From Clostridium amylolyticum (GTDB lineage Bacteria > Bacillota > Clostridia > Clostridiales > Clostridiaceae): a stretch of 64,000 nt of DNA. The position numbers and the translations under genes are program-made. Shown here in pieces: positions 9,209 through 17,216 of the stretch. The notes below the pieces were generated by a model. The model made no database searches. It was not told the origin of the DNA and was given only the letters and a program-made list of their open reading frames with translations. The stretch covers positions 310,001 through 374,000 of the forward strand of contig NZ_FQZO01000002.1 in the NCBI RefSeq assembly GCF_900142075.1. Reading direction: 5' to 3'. How positions within the stretch are numbered: position 1 is the stretch's first letter; each line of letters opens with the position of its first letter.

Positions 9209-10018
9209 ATGAATATATTTAATAGTAAGAATAAAGATAAGCTTAAATTATCAGTGATATTCTTAATTCTAGTGTTATTACTCAGCTTTACTGCAGTAAA
9301 GGCAGAAATAGCTATCCCACAGCCTACTAACCTTAAGTATGTCAACGATTATTCTCAGGTACTAGATAAACCTACGGTAGAATATCTAGTTTCTGTAGGA
9401 AAGGAATTAGAAGATAAAACTACAGCCCAAGCAGTGGTAGTGGTTATGGATTCTTTTCAAAGAAACGATCCAGAATCTTATGCTAATACATTATTTAGAA
9501 CCTGGGGAATAGGACAAAAGGGTAAAGACAATGGTCTTTTAATATTGATAGCTGTGAAGGATAGAAAATGGAAAGTAGAAGTAGGAAGAGGATTAGAAGG
9601 TGCAGTAACAGATACCTTTTCCTCTAGAGTAATGGAAGATGTAGCTACGCCTTCTTTTCAAGAAGGTAATTATAGCGAAGGTATTAAAAAAGCCTATTCC
9701 ATTTTTGCAGACAGCATAGCAAAAGAATATAATGTTACTTTAGATAAGAACATGAAAGTCTCTATGCCCTCTTCGCAAAAAACTAAAGGGAATCCTGTAA
9801 TAGGCTATATATTCATAACTTTACTAGCCTTAGACGTTCTACTAAATCGTGGCAGAGTCATCAGAACCTTATTAAATATTTTCTTTTGGCAATCCTTTTG
9901 GGGCGGTCGTGGAGGCGGTAGAGGCGGTGGTGGCTTCGGCGACAACTCCTCAGGAGGAGGTTTTGGTGGTTTCGGTGGAGGCTCTTCCGGAGGCGGCGGA
10001 TCCTCCGGCAGCTGGTAA
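9209..10018 (+). CDS. TPM-domain (YgcG-type) membrane protein with Gly-rich tail
   Basis: 269 residues. Signal-like helix at 13-32, TPM domain at about 38-165 (YVNDYSQVLD, GIGQKGKDNGLLILIAVKDRKWKVEVGRGLEG), membrane segment at about 195-215, then a C-terminal stretch of nearly pure Gly/Ser ending GGSSGSW. Such tails are typical of YgcG proteins that pair with LemA. No Shine-Dalgarno is visible before the ATG, which lies 3 bases after the lemA stop, so translation probably depends on coupling. The Gly codons make 9897-10016 locally GC-rich. Function is unknown beyond a membrane-surface role. Confidence 0.9.
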   Translation: MNIFNSKNKDKLKLSVIFLILVLLLSFTAVKAEIAIPQPTNLKYVNDYSQVLDKPTVEYLVSVGKELEDKTTAQAVVVVMDSFQRNDPESYANTLFRTWGIGQKGKDNGLLILIAVKDRKWKVEVGRGLEGAVTDTFSSRVMEDVATPSFQEGNYSEGIKKAYSIFADSIAKEYNVTLDKNMKVSMPSSQKTKGNPVIGYIFITLLALDVLLNRGRVIRTLLNIFFWQSFWGGRGGGRGGGGFGDNSSGGGFGGFGGGSSGGGGSSGSW

Positions 10019-10027
10019 AAATAGAGA

Positions 10028-10055
10028 TGGTGCCAGTCACGTGACAAGTGACAAA
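10028..10055 (+). repeat. Short interspersed repeat, TGGTGCCAG family
   Basis: A 28-base unit beginning TGGTGCCAGTCACGTGACAA, 10 bases after a stop codon. It matches 23577-23604 at 26 of 28 positions. Related pieces are at 32987-33010, 45430-45446 and 55066-55085. Confidence 0.7.
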
Positions 10056-10063
10056 ATACTATA

Positions 10064-10100
10064 AAAAATGTGGAGGTTACCTATGTACCTCCACATTTTT
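10064..10100 (+). terminator. Terminator of the LemA/TPM operon
   Basis: A 14-bp stem, AAAAATGTGGAGGT (10064-10077) with ACCTCCACATTTTT (10087-10100), runs into a T-rich end. Confidence 0.85.
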
Positions 10101-10191
10101 ATTGTTTGTATATAATTATTAAAAGTGTATAAGAATCATAATACTAAACTGATAATAGTATGCTATTATCCATTCTAATTACAAAAATCTT

Positions 10192-10611
10192 CTATATCTC
10201 ACACTGTTCAATTTCTATAGAGTAATCGCTGCAATGCTTGCATACTATTACGCTTGCTATATAGCTTTTATCTACTTTCCCTTGTTTTAACAACCTATTA
10301 TAAGATGTATCTTCATAAGCTTTTGATAAAGTGCTCATCACATAGTTACTATCTTTAGTGAATATGTAAAAATGAAACTCTAAAAATTCAAAGTACTTTG
10401 CTTTTTCTGCCACTCCTGTTTTGCAGTTTTCACAAGACTCTTCATAGTATTCCGCGTCAAAGCTTACTTCACTATTTTCATTTAATAACTCTAATATGTT
10501 TGAAGCATTAATTCCCTGTACTGGACTTTCTTCATCATTAATAACGGCTTCCAAATTTTCTAAAGTAAGCTCATAATTTTTATCATTAAAAACAAATTGA
10601 TACTTTTCCAT
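10192..10611 (-). CDS. Hypothetical protein with two CxxC pairs (resembles DUF3785)
   Basis: 139 residues, acidic, soluble, preceded by AGGAGGAG. It has one Cys pair in ESCENCKTG (about 59-65) and another in VCKHC (about 125-130), which may together bind a metal. The N-terminal MEKYQFVFNDKNYELTLENLEAV and overall length resemble the small clostridial family I know as DUF3785, but I cannot confirm this here. No function is known. It stands alone between two terminators. Confidence 0.65.
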   Translation of the reverse strand: MEKYQFVFNDKNYELTLENLEAVINDEESPVQGINASNILELLNENSEVSFDAEYYEESCENCKTGVAEKAKYFEFLEFHFYIFTKDSNYVMSTLSKAYEDTSYNRLLKQGKVDKSYIASVIVCKHCSDYSIEIEQCEI

Positions 10612-10721
10612 AGTTCTTCTCCTCCTGATACTATAACTATTTTAATGTAAGGCATCGTACAATTTTACATTATAACTATTGTTCCCAAATATTGTTATGA
10701 TTTATTATACTATAAAATTTA

Positions 10722-10757
10722 AAAGACTGTCTTATTAATTTTCATAAGACAGTCTTT
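10722..10757 (-). terminator. Terminator of the YtrA-like ABC operon
   Basis: A 14-bp perfect stem, AAAGACTGTCTTAT (10722-10735) with ATAAGACAGTCTTT (10744-10757). On the minus strand it is followed by TTTTAAATTTTA. It lies 22 bases after the permease stop. Confidence 0.82.
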
Positions 10758-10778
10758 ACATTTTAACATATTTCTTTA

Positions 10779-11534
10779 TTATTTAGAATTTCTAACGCTT
10801 AACCTTCTAACTATAATCCAAGCTAATGCATAAAGTATTAAGGCTAAGGAAAGCTGTTTAACTGCATATATTAATAAATTATTTTTACTGAAGAAGAAAT
10901 CTCCTAAGGTTTTAAATATGCTTGTTACAACTTTTAAATTCAATATAGTTATAGGCAATACAAAGACAGCTATCCATATTTTATTTCTAAATTTATAAAT
11001 GGCAGCACCTAGCAGATTAAAAAATGAAGATAAAACCATAAACATTATAGTAAGCATTAATATTATATATAATATATTGTCATCTTTAAGATTAAACATC
11101 AGTTGATCATAAAGAGGCTGTTTCCCTATAAGAGTTATTATTTTTCCATCTAACTTCATTAATATTCCTTGTATTACTGACATAGACAAAGCCAGGATGA
11201 AGTTATGAATTACTGCCCCAATATAAAAATCTTTTCTAGAAGAGCTGAAACCTATAGCTATAGGAAAACTTTCATAATACATCATCATGTTATAAACTAT
11301 AAAGAATATGGCAATGGAAATTATATTTCCTGCAGCTACATTTACCTTGGTATCATTTATATATAAACCCATACTAAAAGCAGCTTCATTAGATTGCATC
11401 CCAAAAGATGCGTCAAAATATAAATTTAATGCATAAAATCCTATATTCACCAGCAGTATTATAATCCAGAATATAATAAAGGGCTTTTTACTATCATAAA
11501 CTTGATATTTTACTTGTCTTTTTAAAGCTTCCAT
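10779..11534 (-). CDS. ABC-2-like membrane permease of a GntR-controlled operon
   Basis: 251 residues with six predicted hydrophobic segments (about 17-40, 60-80, 105-125, 150-175, 185-205, 220-243). No ATP-binding motif. It sits 16 bases after the ATPase gene, with GGAGG eight bases before its ATG, and is the only membrane partner in the three-gene set regulator-ATPase-permease. This layout is that of YtrA/YtrBC-type loci, which often respond to cell-wall antibiotics. The substrate is not deducible. Confidence 0.82.
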   Translation of the reverse strand: MEALKRQVKYQVYDSKKPFIIFWIIILLVNIGFYALNLYFDASFGMQSNEAAFSMGLYINDTKVNVAAGNIISIAIFFIVYNMMMYYESFPIAIGFSSSRKDFYIGAVIHNFILALSMSVIQGILMKLDGKIITLIGKQPLYDQLMFNLKDDNILYIILMLTIMFMVLSSFFNLLGAAIYKFRNKIWIAVFVLPITILNLKVVTSIFKTLGDFFFSKNNLLIYAVKQLSLALILYALAWIIVRRLSVRNSK

Positions 11535-11550
11535 GATTATCCCTCCTAAC

Positions 11551-12423
11551 TTAACATTCTTCTGTTAAATATATAAATAATTTTTGTAAAGGCATAGGAC
11601 TTATCTCAAGATTATTTTCTCTTAAAATTTGCAGTTCCTTATCATTAAACTTTCCCCATACCCCTATGATTGAAGTAGCTCCAAAGCTTTCCTTATGGAT
11701 TATCTTCTTACCACTAATAAGAGGCATAATAACTTCTTCTTTACCGCTTATAAACCTAGCTTTTTCTAATAAACTTACCACATCTTCCTGTACCATCACT
11801 TCACCCTTATTTAATATTAGTACTTCTTCAAACATATTGCTTACTTCGTCAATTAAATGAGTGGATATGATTATAGTTCTAGGATTTATCTCATAATCCT
11901 GTAAAAGCAGGTTGTAAAATTTTTCTCTGGCAGCTGCATCTAAGCCTAAAGATGGCTCATCAAAGATAGTAATCCTCGCTCTAGATGCAAGACCTATAAT
12001 AAGCCCTACAATAGACTGAGTTCCTCTAGATAAATTTTTATATTTCTTTTTAGTATTTAGATTAAATTCTTTAACTAAAGAATTTTTGTATTCTTCATCC
12101 CAGTTTTTATATAGTATAGAGGCTATAGCAAAAATCTCTTCTGCTTTTTTATCTTCTGTAGAGAATCCCTTTTCCTTTACAAGGCAAATATTTTCTAATG
12201 CATTAGAATTCTCAAACACCTCTTCCCCATATATCTTAACTTCACCGCTATCTCTAATAATTTCACTGCATATTAGATTTAAAAGAGTGGTCTTTCCAGC
12301 CCCATTTCTTCCAAGCAAACCATATATTTTATTTTCATGTATGGTTAAATCAATATCTTTAACAGCTTCTGTTTTTCTGTAGGATTTTGTTAGACCCTTG
12401 CACTGTATTGCAGAATTCATCAT
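11551..12423 (-). CDS. ABC transporter ATP-binding protein (YtrB-like)
   Basis: 290 residues. Walker A GRNGAGKTT (about 37-45), a degenerate signature (LSRGTQSIV in place of LSGGQ), Walker B ITIFDEPSLGLD, and a switch His in STHLID. The C-terminal 70 residues form an accessory region. The ATG overlaps the regulator's stop as TAATG, so the two are coupled. The altered signature is common in this GntR-linked subfamily. It powers the permease downstream. Confidence 0.9.
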   Translation of the reverse strand: MMNSAIQCKGLTKSYRKTEAVKDIDLTIHENKIYGLLGRNGAGKTTLLNLICSEIIRDSGEVKIYGEEVFENSNALENICLVKEKGFSTEDKKAEEIFAIASILYKNWDEEYKNSLVKEFNLNTKKKYKNLSRGTQSIVGLIIGLASRARITIFDEPSLGLDAAAREKFYNLLLQDYEINPRTIIISTHLIDEVSNMFEEVLILNKGEVMVQEDVVSLLEKARFISGKEEVIMPLISGKKIIHKESFGATSIIGVWGKFNDKELQILRENNLEISPMPLQKLFIYLTEEC

Positions 12424-12791
12424 TATTCTCCCCCCTTATATTCTTCAATAATTTTAATTACATCATCCTTTGTAAGCTCGAGCCTTACCGCTTCTTTTAA
12501 AAGCTCTGGTATGGCATCTTTTAAAAAACTATCTTGTCTTTTCTTTAATATTTTTCTTCGGGCCCCCTCTGAAACAAACATACCTAAACCTCTCTTTTTG
12601 AAAAGTATTCCATCCTCTACTAAAATATTCAGTCCTTTTCCTGCAGTGGCAGGATTTATCTGATATACCTTGGCAAACTGATTGGTAGAAGGAGCTTGAT
12701 CCCCTTCCTTTAAGTTCCCATTGAGTATATCATTTTCGATGTTCTCAGCTATTTGTATATATATGGATTTCTCTGAACTTAGGTCTAGCAC
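12423..12791 (-). CDS. GntR-family regulator, YtrA subfamily
   Basis: 122 residues. The winged-helix domain begins SIYIQIAENIENDILNGNLKEGDQAPSTNQFA (about 9-40) and contains the typical NPATAGKGLNILVEDGILFKKRGLGMFV. The short C-terminal tail, without a large effector domain, defines the YtrA type. Start is GUG at 12791, eight bases after GGAGG. It probably represses its own operon. The upstream 12792-12880 carries several ATAGTTCATTA / ATAGTTAGTT-like pieces that could be the operator, but I cannot fix its boundaries. Confidence 0.9.
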   Translation of the reverse strand: MLDLSSEKSIYIQIAENIENDILNGNLKEGDQAPSTNQFAKVYQINPATAGKGLNILVEDGILFKKRGLGMFVSEGARRKILKKRQDSFLKDAIPELLKEAVRLELTKDDVIKIIEEYKGGE

Positions 12792-12996
12792 TCATTTCAC
12801 CTCCATAAACTAATTATATTCAGCTACGTTCATTGGTTATATAGTTCATTACTTATATAACTAACTATACAACATTTATATGACTTTGTAAATACCTTTA
12901 AGAGAAATAATGGAAATTTTATTTAATGTTACACTTTAATAAGTTATTTATTTGTACTATAATTTAACCATATCTCATGATTACTGGAGGTTTAAT

Positions 12997-13722
12997 ATGT
13001 TAAGAACAATTGCTTGGTATACCCACTTTGCCACGACTTTAATAGCTACATCAACTAAAATACACAATGTTAGGTCCTTAGAGGCCGAAGGGAAACTAGC
13101 TGAAAGAGATGAATACGTACATAAAATCACATCTCAATGGGCTATGTCTCAAGTTAAGATGAGCGGCGCAAATATTAAGGTTTATGGAGAGGAAAACCTA
13201 CCAAAAGATAGAACAGTGCTTTTTATGAGCAATCATCAAGGGAATTTTGATATTGCTCTATTAATGAGTTATATAGATAAGCCTAAGGGCTATATTTCAA
13301 AAATTGAAATGAAAAAAATTCCTATCCTTAGAACCTGGATGGAATTTATGAATTGTGTGTTTATGGATAGGAGTAGCCTAAGAAAATCTGCTGAGGCTAT
13401 TGCTGAAGGCATTAGGATTTTAAAAAGCGGTTATTCTATGGTTATTTTTCCTGAAGGCACTAGAAGTAAAGGTGATACTTTAGGGGAGTTCAAAGCCGGC
13501 AGCTTTAAGCTTGCTACAAAAGCAAAGGTTCCCATAGTTCCCATTACTATTAAAGGCTCTTATAAGCTAATGGAGCAGAACGGAAATAAAATAAAGCCTG
13601 GATTAGTAGAAATGTACATCCATCCTATGGTAGAAACTGAGAATCTTTCAAAAGAAGAGTTGGATTTACTTCCACTTAAGGTTAAAGATATAATTCAAAG
13701 TAAATTATCAAGTGATTCTTAG
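12997..13722 (+). CDS. PlsC-like 1-acylglycerol-3-phosphate acyltransferase
   Basis: 241 residues. The acyltransferase motif NHQGNFD (the NHxxxxD catalytic pair) and FPEGTRSKGD (glycerophosphate binding) are both clear, followed by KAGSFKLATKAKVPIVPI. It esterifies the second position of lysophosphatidate in membrane phospholipid synthesis. I start at ATG 12997, six bases after GGAGG; the longer frame from 12952 lacks a ribosome site. The last codons (SDS-stop) and the TAG are supplied by repeat copy A, which begins at 13709, so the original C-terminus may have been replaced. Confidence 0.88.
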   Translation: MLRTIAWYTHFATTLIATSTKIHNVRSLEAEGKLAERDEYVHKITSQWAMSQVKMSGANIKVYGEENLPKDRTVLFMSNHQGNFDIALLMSYIDKPKGYISKIEMKKIPILRTWMEFMNCVFMDRSSLRKSAEAIAEGIRILKSGYSMVIFPEGTRSKGDTLGEFKAGSFKLATKAKVPIVPITIKGSYKLMEQNGNKIKPGLVEMYIHPMVETENLSKEELDLLPLKVKDIIQSKLSSDS

Positions 13723-13850
13723 CTTCAGGTGGAGTTTGCTTAAAAGAAATACGCCTCCATCTGAAGCTTAGAAGAACTTATCCAGGAGCTTAGCGCCCCT
13801 TATGCCACCACTTAAAGAAGCGGGGTATTAGGGGCGGTTAGCTATCAGAT
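13709..13850 (+). repeat. Structured intergenic repeat, family 1, copy A
   Basis: A full-length copy of about 142 bases. The first hairpin is AGCTTCAGGTGGAG (13721-13734) with CTCCATCTGAAGCT, and its loop contains GCTTAAAAGAAATACG. A second stem has TTATC pairing with GATAA near the end, enclosing CGCCCCT with AGGGGCG and a small CACTT/AAG hairpin. It overlaps the end of the acyltransferase gene. The remainder of 13722-14143 holds the terminator below and AT-rich promoter sequence with two TGTTCGCA words. Confidence 0.85.
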
Positions 13851-13898
13851 AAAAAGTAGGGTATATAAGAAAGAATATTCTTATATACCCTACTTTTT
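13851..13898 (+). terminator. Very long intrinsic terminator
   Basis: A 21-bp perfect stem (13851-13871 with 13878-13898) with a 6-base loop. It is A-rich on the left and T-rich on the right, so it is bidirectional in principle. It directly follows repeat copy A. Confidence 0.9.
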
Positions 13899-14142
13899 AT
13901 GGTGCTTTTAAACTATTTATTCTAAGCTAATACTTTTTAAAATAAATACATATAAATATTTATCATTGTATAAAATGTTCGCAATTTTATAAAGTTATTA
14001 TATTTTTATTTGCTTTTAATGATTATATAATATATAATTAACACTGTTATACGAACTATTACAGTTAAACCTAAAGTATTGTTCGCATTATAAGCTTATT
14101 GCTAGCATAAACTATTAATATATCTTAAAGGAGATATTACAT

Positions 14143-15003
14143 ATGAAAAAAACTATACTATCTATAACCCTAACAGCATTAATAGCATTAATGGCATCAG
14201 GTTGTGCAGTTTCTAATAATCAGAATTCTTCAACTAATGCTTCTCAAAATACTCCCGGTAAAAAGCCTATTATTATTCAAGGTGCCATGGATGCGGAAAC
14301 TCAAAAATTAGTATCTGAGCTAAAGGATTCGGAAAAAATCAGCTATGGTGGTTGGACTTTTTGGAAAGGTAAAATTGATGACTATCCTGTAGTGGTTTCT
14401 AAAACTGAAATAGGTATGACTAATGCTGCCGCAGCAACTACATTAGCTATTGAAAAATTTAATCCTAGAGCCATAATAAATCAAGGTACTTCTGGCGGCC
14501 ATGATCCCTCACTACATAAATTAGATATAGTTATAGGAAAAAAATCAGTAAACTTTGGAGCATTTAGATCAGAGCATGGAGATTTGGGAAAAGGCATTAA
14601 GCCTGAAAACTGGATACCTATGACAATAGAAGTAAATACCAAAGGAGAAATTAAGGAATATAAAGAGTTCCAAGGTAATGAAGAGCTTATAAAAATAGCT
14701 AACTCCGTTAAAGATACTTATAAATCCGGTAAGATTGTGGAAGGGGTTATAGGTTCAGCCGATGAGTGGAATAGAGAATTAGATAGGATAAAATGGCTTA
14801 ATACCAAATATGGTACATCTACAGAAGAAATGGAAACAGCTTCTGCAGCTCAAGTTTCAAAAGCTTATGATGTCCCTTTCTTAGGTATAAGAATTCTATC
14901 TAATAGTGAAGTTCATAATGAAGAATATGATAAAACTTCTGGGGATAACTGTCAGGATTATGTTCTTACTGTAGTAAAGGAACTAATAAAACAATCAAAA
15001 TAA
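14143..15003 (+). CDS. Lipoprotein with MTA/SAH nucleosidase-like domain
   Basis: 286 residues. Lipoprotein signal with Cys21 in LMASGC, then a Ser/Asn-rich linker to about 40. The rest is a PNP/UDP-phosphorylase-fold domain: PIIIQGAMDAET, TEIGMTNAAAATTLAIEKFNPRAIINQGTSGG, and the late STEEMETASAAQVSKAYDVPFLGIRILSNS. These contain the catalytic Glu, the MET substrate motif and the Ser/Asn region of 5'-methylthioadenosine/S-adenosylhomocysteine nucleosidase. The export signal is unusual, since the known enzyme is cytoplasmic; this form would act at the cell surface on external nucleosides. Ribosome site AAGGAG. Repeat copies A and B flank it. Confidence 0.88.
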   Translation: MKKTILSITLTALIALMASGCAVSNNQNSSTNASQNTPGKKPIIIQGAMDAETQKLVSELKDSEKISYGGWTFWKGKIDDYPVVVSKTEIGMTNAAAATTLAIEKFNPRAIINQGTSGGHDPSLHKLDIVIGKKSVNFGAFRSEHGDLGKGIKPENWIPMTIEVNTKGEIKEYKEFQGNEELIKIANSVKDTYKSGKIVEGVIGSADEWNRELDRIKWLNTKYGTSTEEMETASAAQVSKAYDVPFLGIRILSNSEVHNEEYDKTSGDNCQDYVLTVVKELIKQSK

Positions 15004-15012
15004 TATCTACAT

Positions 15013-15110
15013 CAAGTGATTTTTAGCTTCAGGTGGAGTTTGCTTAAAAGAAATACGTCTCCATTTGAAGCTTAGAAGAATTTATCCAGGAGAGATTAGC
15101 TATCGGATAA
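15013..15110 (+). repeat. Structured intergenic repeat, family 1, copy B (internally deleted)
   Basis: It begins 10 bases after the nucleosidase stop. The first hairpin is intact; one C in its right arm is T, which keeps a G-T pair. The loop GCTTAAAAGAAATACG is conserved. After TTATCCAGGAG the inner arm is missing, and the copy resumes at TTAGCTATCGGATAA, so the closing stem TTATC/GATAA remains. Confidence 0.8.
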
Positions 15111-15136
15111 ACTAACTTTAATTGCATATAATAATA

Positions 15137-15174
15137 GGCTGTGGAAAAGATATTCACTAATCTTTCTCACAGCC
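15137..15174 (+). terminator. Terminator after the nucleosidase gene
   Basis: GGCTGTG (15137-15143) pairs with CACAGCC (15168-15174), with an inner AAAGAT/ATCTTT pairing, followed by TCATTTTTT. Confidence 0.8.
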
Positions 15175-15228
15175 TCATTTTTTATGCATAACTAAACCAC
15201 CTTTTACACTTAGTATGTTATTATAATT

Positions 15229-15360
15229 TTAGCTTAATAATACTCCGCAGTTCTCTAGATTAATACCTTTCTTTTCTGATATATCCATAATCTCCTTTGA
15301 AAAAAATATTAATCCTATGCATACATATACAGCTTCTAATATATTCATTAAGTTTCTCAT
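15229..15360 (-). CDS. Small 43-residue peptide, hydrophobic with two cysteines
   Basis: A short gene with a strong ribosome site (GGGAGG seven bases before ATG at 15360). The product starts MRNLMNILEAVYVCIGLIFF, one hydrophobic helix, then a charged turn SKEIMDISEKKG and the tail INLENCGVLLS. No relative is recognised. A membrane-inserting or exported signalling peptide is conceivable. The size and lone Cys near the end recall cyclic-lactone peptide precursors, but no AgrB-like processing gene is adjacent, so that is not claimed. It is transcribed opposite to its neighbours. Confidence 0.55.
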   Translation of the reverse strand: MRNLMNILEAVYVCIGLIFFSKEIMDISEKKGINLENCGVLLS

Positions 15361-15487
15361 AACTTTTTCCTCCCTAGAAATAATTATATTAAATTTACCT
15401 TACAACCTTATTATAAGAGATACTGTACTGCTTAACCATGATATTTCCCTTACAAACCCTCTAGTTATCTTACACTTTTGTAATTAT

Positions 15488-15632
15488 CAAGTGATTCTTA
15501 GCTTCAGATTTCGTTTGCTTAAAAGGAATACTTACTCCAGCTAAAGCTTAGAAGAACTTATCCGGAGCCTAACGCCCCTTATCCCATCACTTAAAGAAGT
15601 GGGGGTATTAGGGTCGCAGTTAGCTATGAGAT
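15488..15632 (+). repeat. Structured intergenic repeat, family 1, copy C
   Basis: About 145 bases, full length. The loop reads GCTTAAAAGGAATACT. The first stem is partly decayed on its inner side, but the second part is strong: CACTT pairs with AAGTG around AAAG, and CGCCCCT faces AGGGTCG. It ends at GAGATAAA, about 20 bases upstream of the predicted germination-operon promoter. Confidence 0.82.
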
Positions 15633-15651
15633 AAAAAATAATTTAACTTTA

Positions 15652-15681
15652 AGAATATAATAGAAAAAACTGTAAATACTA
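15652..15681 (+). promoter_or_regulatory. Candidate sigma-G promoter of the germinant receptor operon
   Basis: AGAATA (15652-15657), 17 bases, then AATACTA (15675-15681). This is close to the forespore sigma-G pattern (TGAATA and CATACTA). Germinant receptor operons are known sigma-G targets. The predicted start near 15688 gives a very short leader before AGGAGGTG. Confidence 0.45.
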
Positions 15682-15705
15682 ATTTAAAAGCAAGGAGGTG
15701 TGACC

Positions 15706-17214
15706 TTGTTAAACTCAAATAATACAAATATGTCAGCTAATTTAAAATTGTCCAATACTATAAATGACAATATTAATATGTTTAAGCAATTATTTTCTAA
15801 AAATGATACAGTGATTTATAGGGAATTTCAGAACCAGAGAAATCCTAATGTAAAATTTTGCCTCATTTATACCGACGGCATGATAGATAAGGAAGTAGTC
15901 AACGAACATATTATTTTACCCTTAATGAAATCTTCCTTTAGAGAAAGTTTAAACCCCCAAAACATGTTAAATACATTCACAAATCAGGTAGTAATTGCAG
16001 GAGCTGTAGAGAAATCTTCCGATGTTAATGAAATGATCTCTTCCATATGCTATGGTGATAGCTTACTTTTAGTAGAAGGGGTTAGTGAAGCTTTAATAAT
16101 AGATACAAAAGCATGGCCTACAAGGGCTGTGGGAGAACCCGAATCTGAAAAAGGGGTCAGAGGCTCTCGAGAAGGTTTCACCGAGAGCATCATGTTAAAT
16201 CTTACTATGGTAAGAAGAAGATTAAGAACCCATGAATTTAAAGAAGTTTTTAAAGAAGTAGGTCAAAGGAGTAAAACCCAAATATGTATTTCCTATATTG
16301 AAGGCATCGCGCAAGACACTATCGTAAATGAGGTGCTAAAACGGGTTAATGCCATTAATATTGACGGAGTATTGGAATCGGAATATATAGAAGAGTTTAT
16401 AAAGGACTCACCTTACTCCTTGTTTAAAACCATTGGAAATACTGAAAGCCCAGACATAGTGGTTGCTAAACTTCTGGAAGGAAAGGTAGCTATATTTTGT
16501 GATGGTACCCCCTTTGTTCTGACAATGCCATATTTATTCGTAGAATACTTTCAAGTTCCTGAAGATTACTATAATAACTATTTATATTCAAGCTTTAATA
16601 GATTGCTTAGGTACTTAGCATTCTTCTTAGGCACCAGTGTACCTGCTGTTTATGCCGGTATAGTTACCTTCCACCAGGAGCTGATTCCCACTTCACTATT
16701 ATTAAGTATATCAGCCTCCAGGAGGGGTATCCCTCTTCCAACGGTGGTAGAAGCTATAGTCATGCTTATAGGCTTTGATTTATTGAGAGAAGGCGGAATA
16801 CGAATTCAAAAACCTATAGGTCAAACTATAAGCATTGTAGGCGCTCTAATTTTAGGTGAAGCCGCGGTAAATGCTAGAATAATCAGTTCTCCTATGGTAA
16901 TTGTAGTGGCCTCTACTGCACTTAGTTCTTTCTTAATTCCTAAAATGAAGGGAGCTTTTATAATTATAAGATTGATATTTCTATTTCTAGCTTCTTTTCT
17001 AGGACTATATGGCTATATTTTTGGAGTAATGACATTATTTTTATATCTCATGTCACTAGAGTCTTTTGGAGTACCTTATATGCTGTATACTTATTCCTTT
17101 AACACTAAAGAATTAAAAGATACCTTAGTGAGAGCTCCATGGAAAACTCAACGTTTAAGACCAAAGGTAATCACTAAAGATAGATCAAGAAACAATACAA
17201 AAGGAAAAGGTTAG
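15706..17214 (+). CDS. Spore germinant receptor subunit A (GerA/GerKA family)
   Basis: 502 residues. A large cytoplasmic N-terminal half (CLIYTDGMIDKEVVNEHIILPLM, then SDVNEMISSICYGDSLLLVEG and the conserved TKAWPTRAVGEPESEKGVRGSREGFTES) precedes a membrane half of about five helices from about 285 to 465, including AVYAGIVTFHQELIPTSLLLSI. It sits in the inner membrane of the spore and senses nutrients with B and C subunits. I start at UUG 15706, five bases after AGGAGGTG; the GUG at 15700 overlaps the ribosome site. First gene of a four-gene operon. Confidence 0.95.
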   Translation: MLNSNNTNMSANLKLSNTINDNINMFKQLFSKNDTVIYREFQNQRNPNVKFCLIYTDGMIDKEVVNEHIILPLMKSSFRESLNPQNMLNTFTNQVVIAGAVEKSSDVNEMISSICYGDSLLLVEGVSEALIIDTKAWPTRAVGEPESEKGVRGSREGFTESIMLNLTMVRRRLRTHEFKEVFKEVGQRSKTQICISYIEGIAQDTIVNEVLKRVNAINIDGVLESEYIEEFIKDSPYSLFKTIGNTESPDIVVAKLLEGKVAIFCDGTPFVLTMPYLFVEYFQVPEDYYNNYLYSSFNRLLRYLAFFLGTSVPAVYAGIVTFHQELIPTSLLLSISASRRGIPLPTVVEAIVMLIGFDLLREGGIRIQKPIGQTISIVGALILGEAAVNARIISSPMVIVVASTALSSFLIPKMKGAFIIIRLIFLFLASFLGLYGYIFGVMTLFLYLMSLESFGVPYMLYTYSFNTKELKDTLVRAPWKTQRLRPKVITKDRSRNNTKGKG

Positions 17215-17216
17215 GA

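Noticed and set aside
9805..10047. Proline-rich frame on the minus strand
   Set aside because: It is the antisense of the Gly-rich tail of the TPM protein.
15229..15360. AgrD-type cyclic peptide precursor
   Set aside because: No AgrB-like protease gene is nearby and the C-terminal pattern after the Cys does not fit.
15317..15544. 75-codon plus-strand frame
   Set aside because: It has no ribosome site, runs antisense to the 43-residue peptide gene and into repeat copy C.
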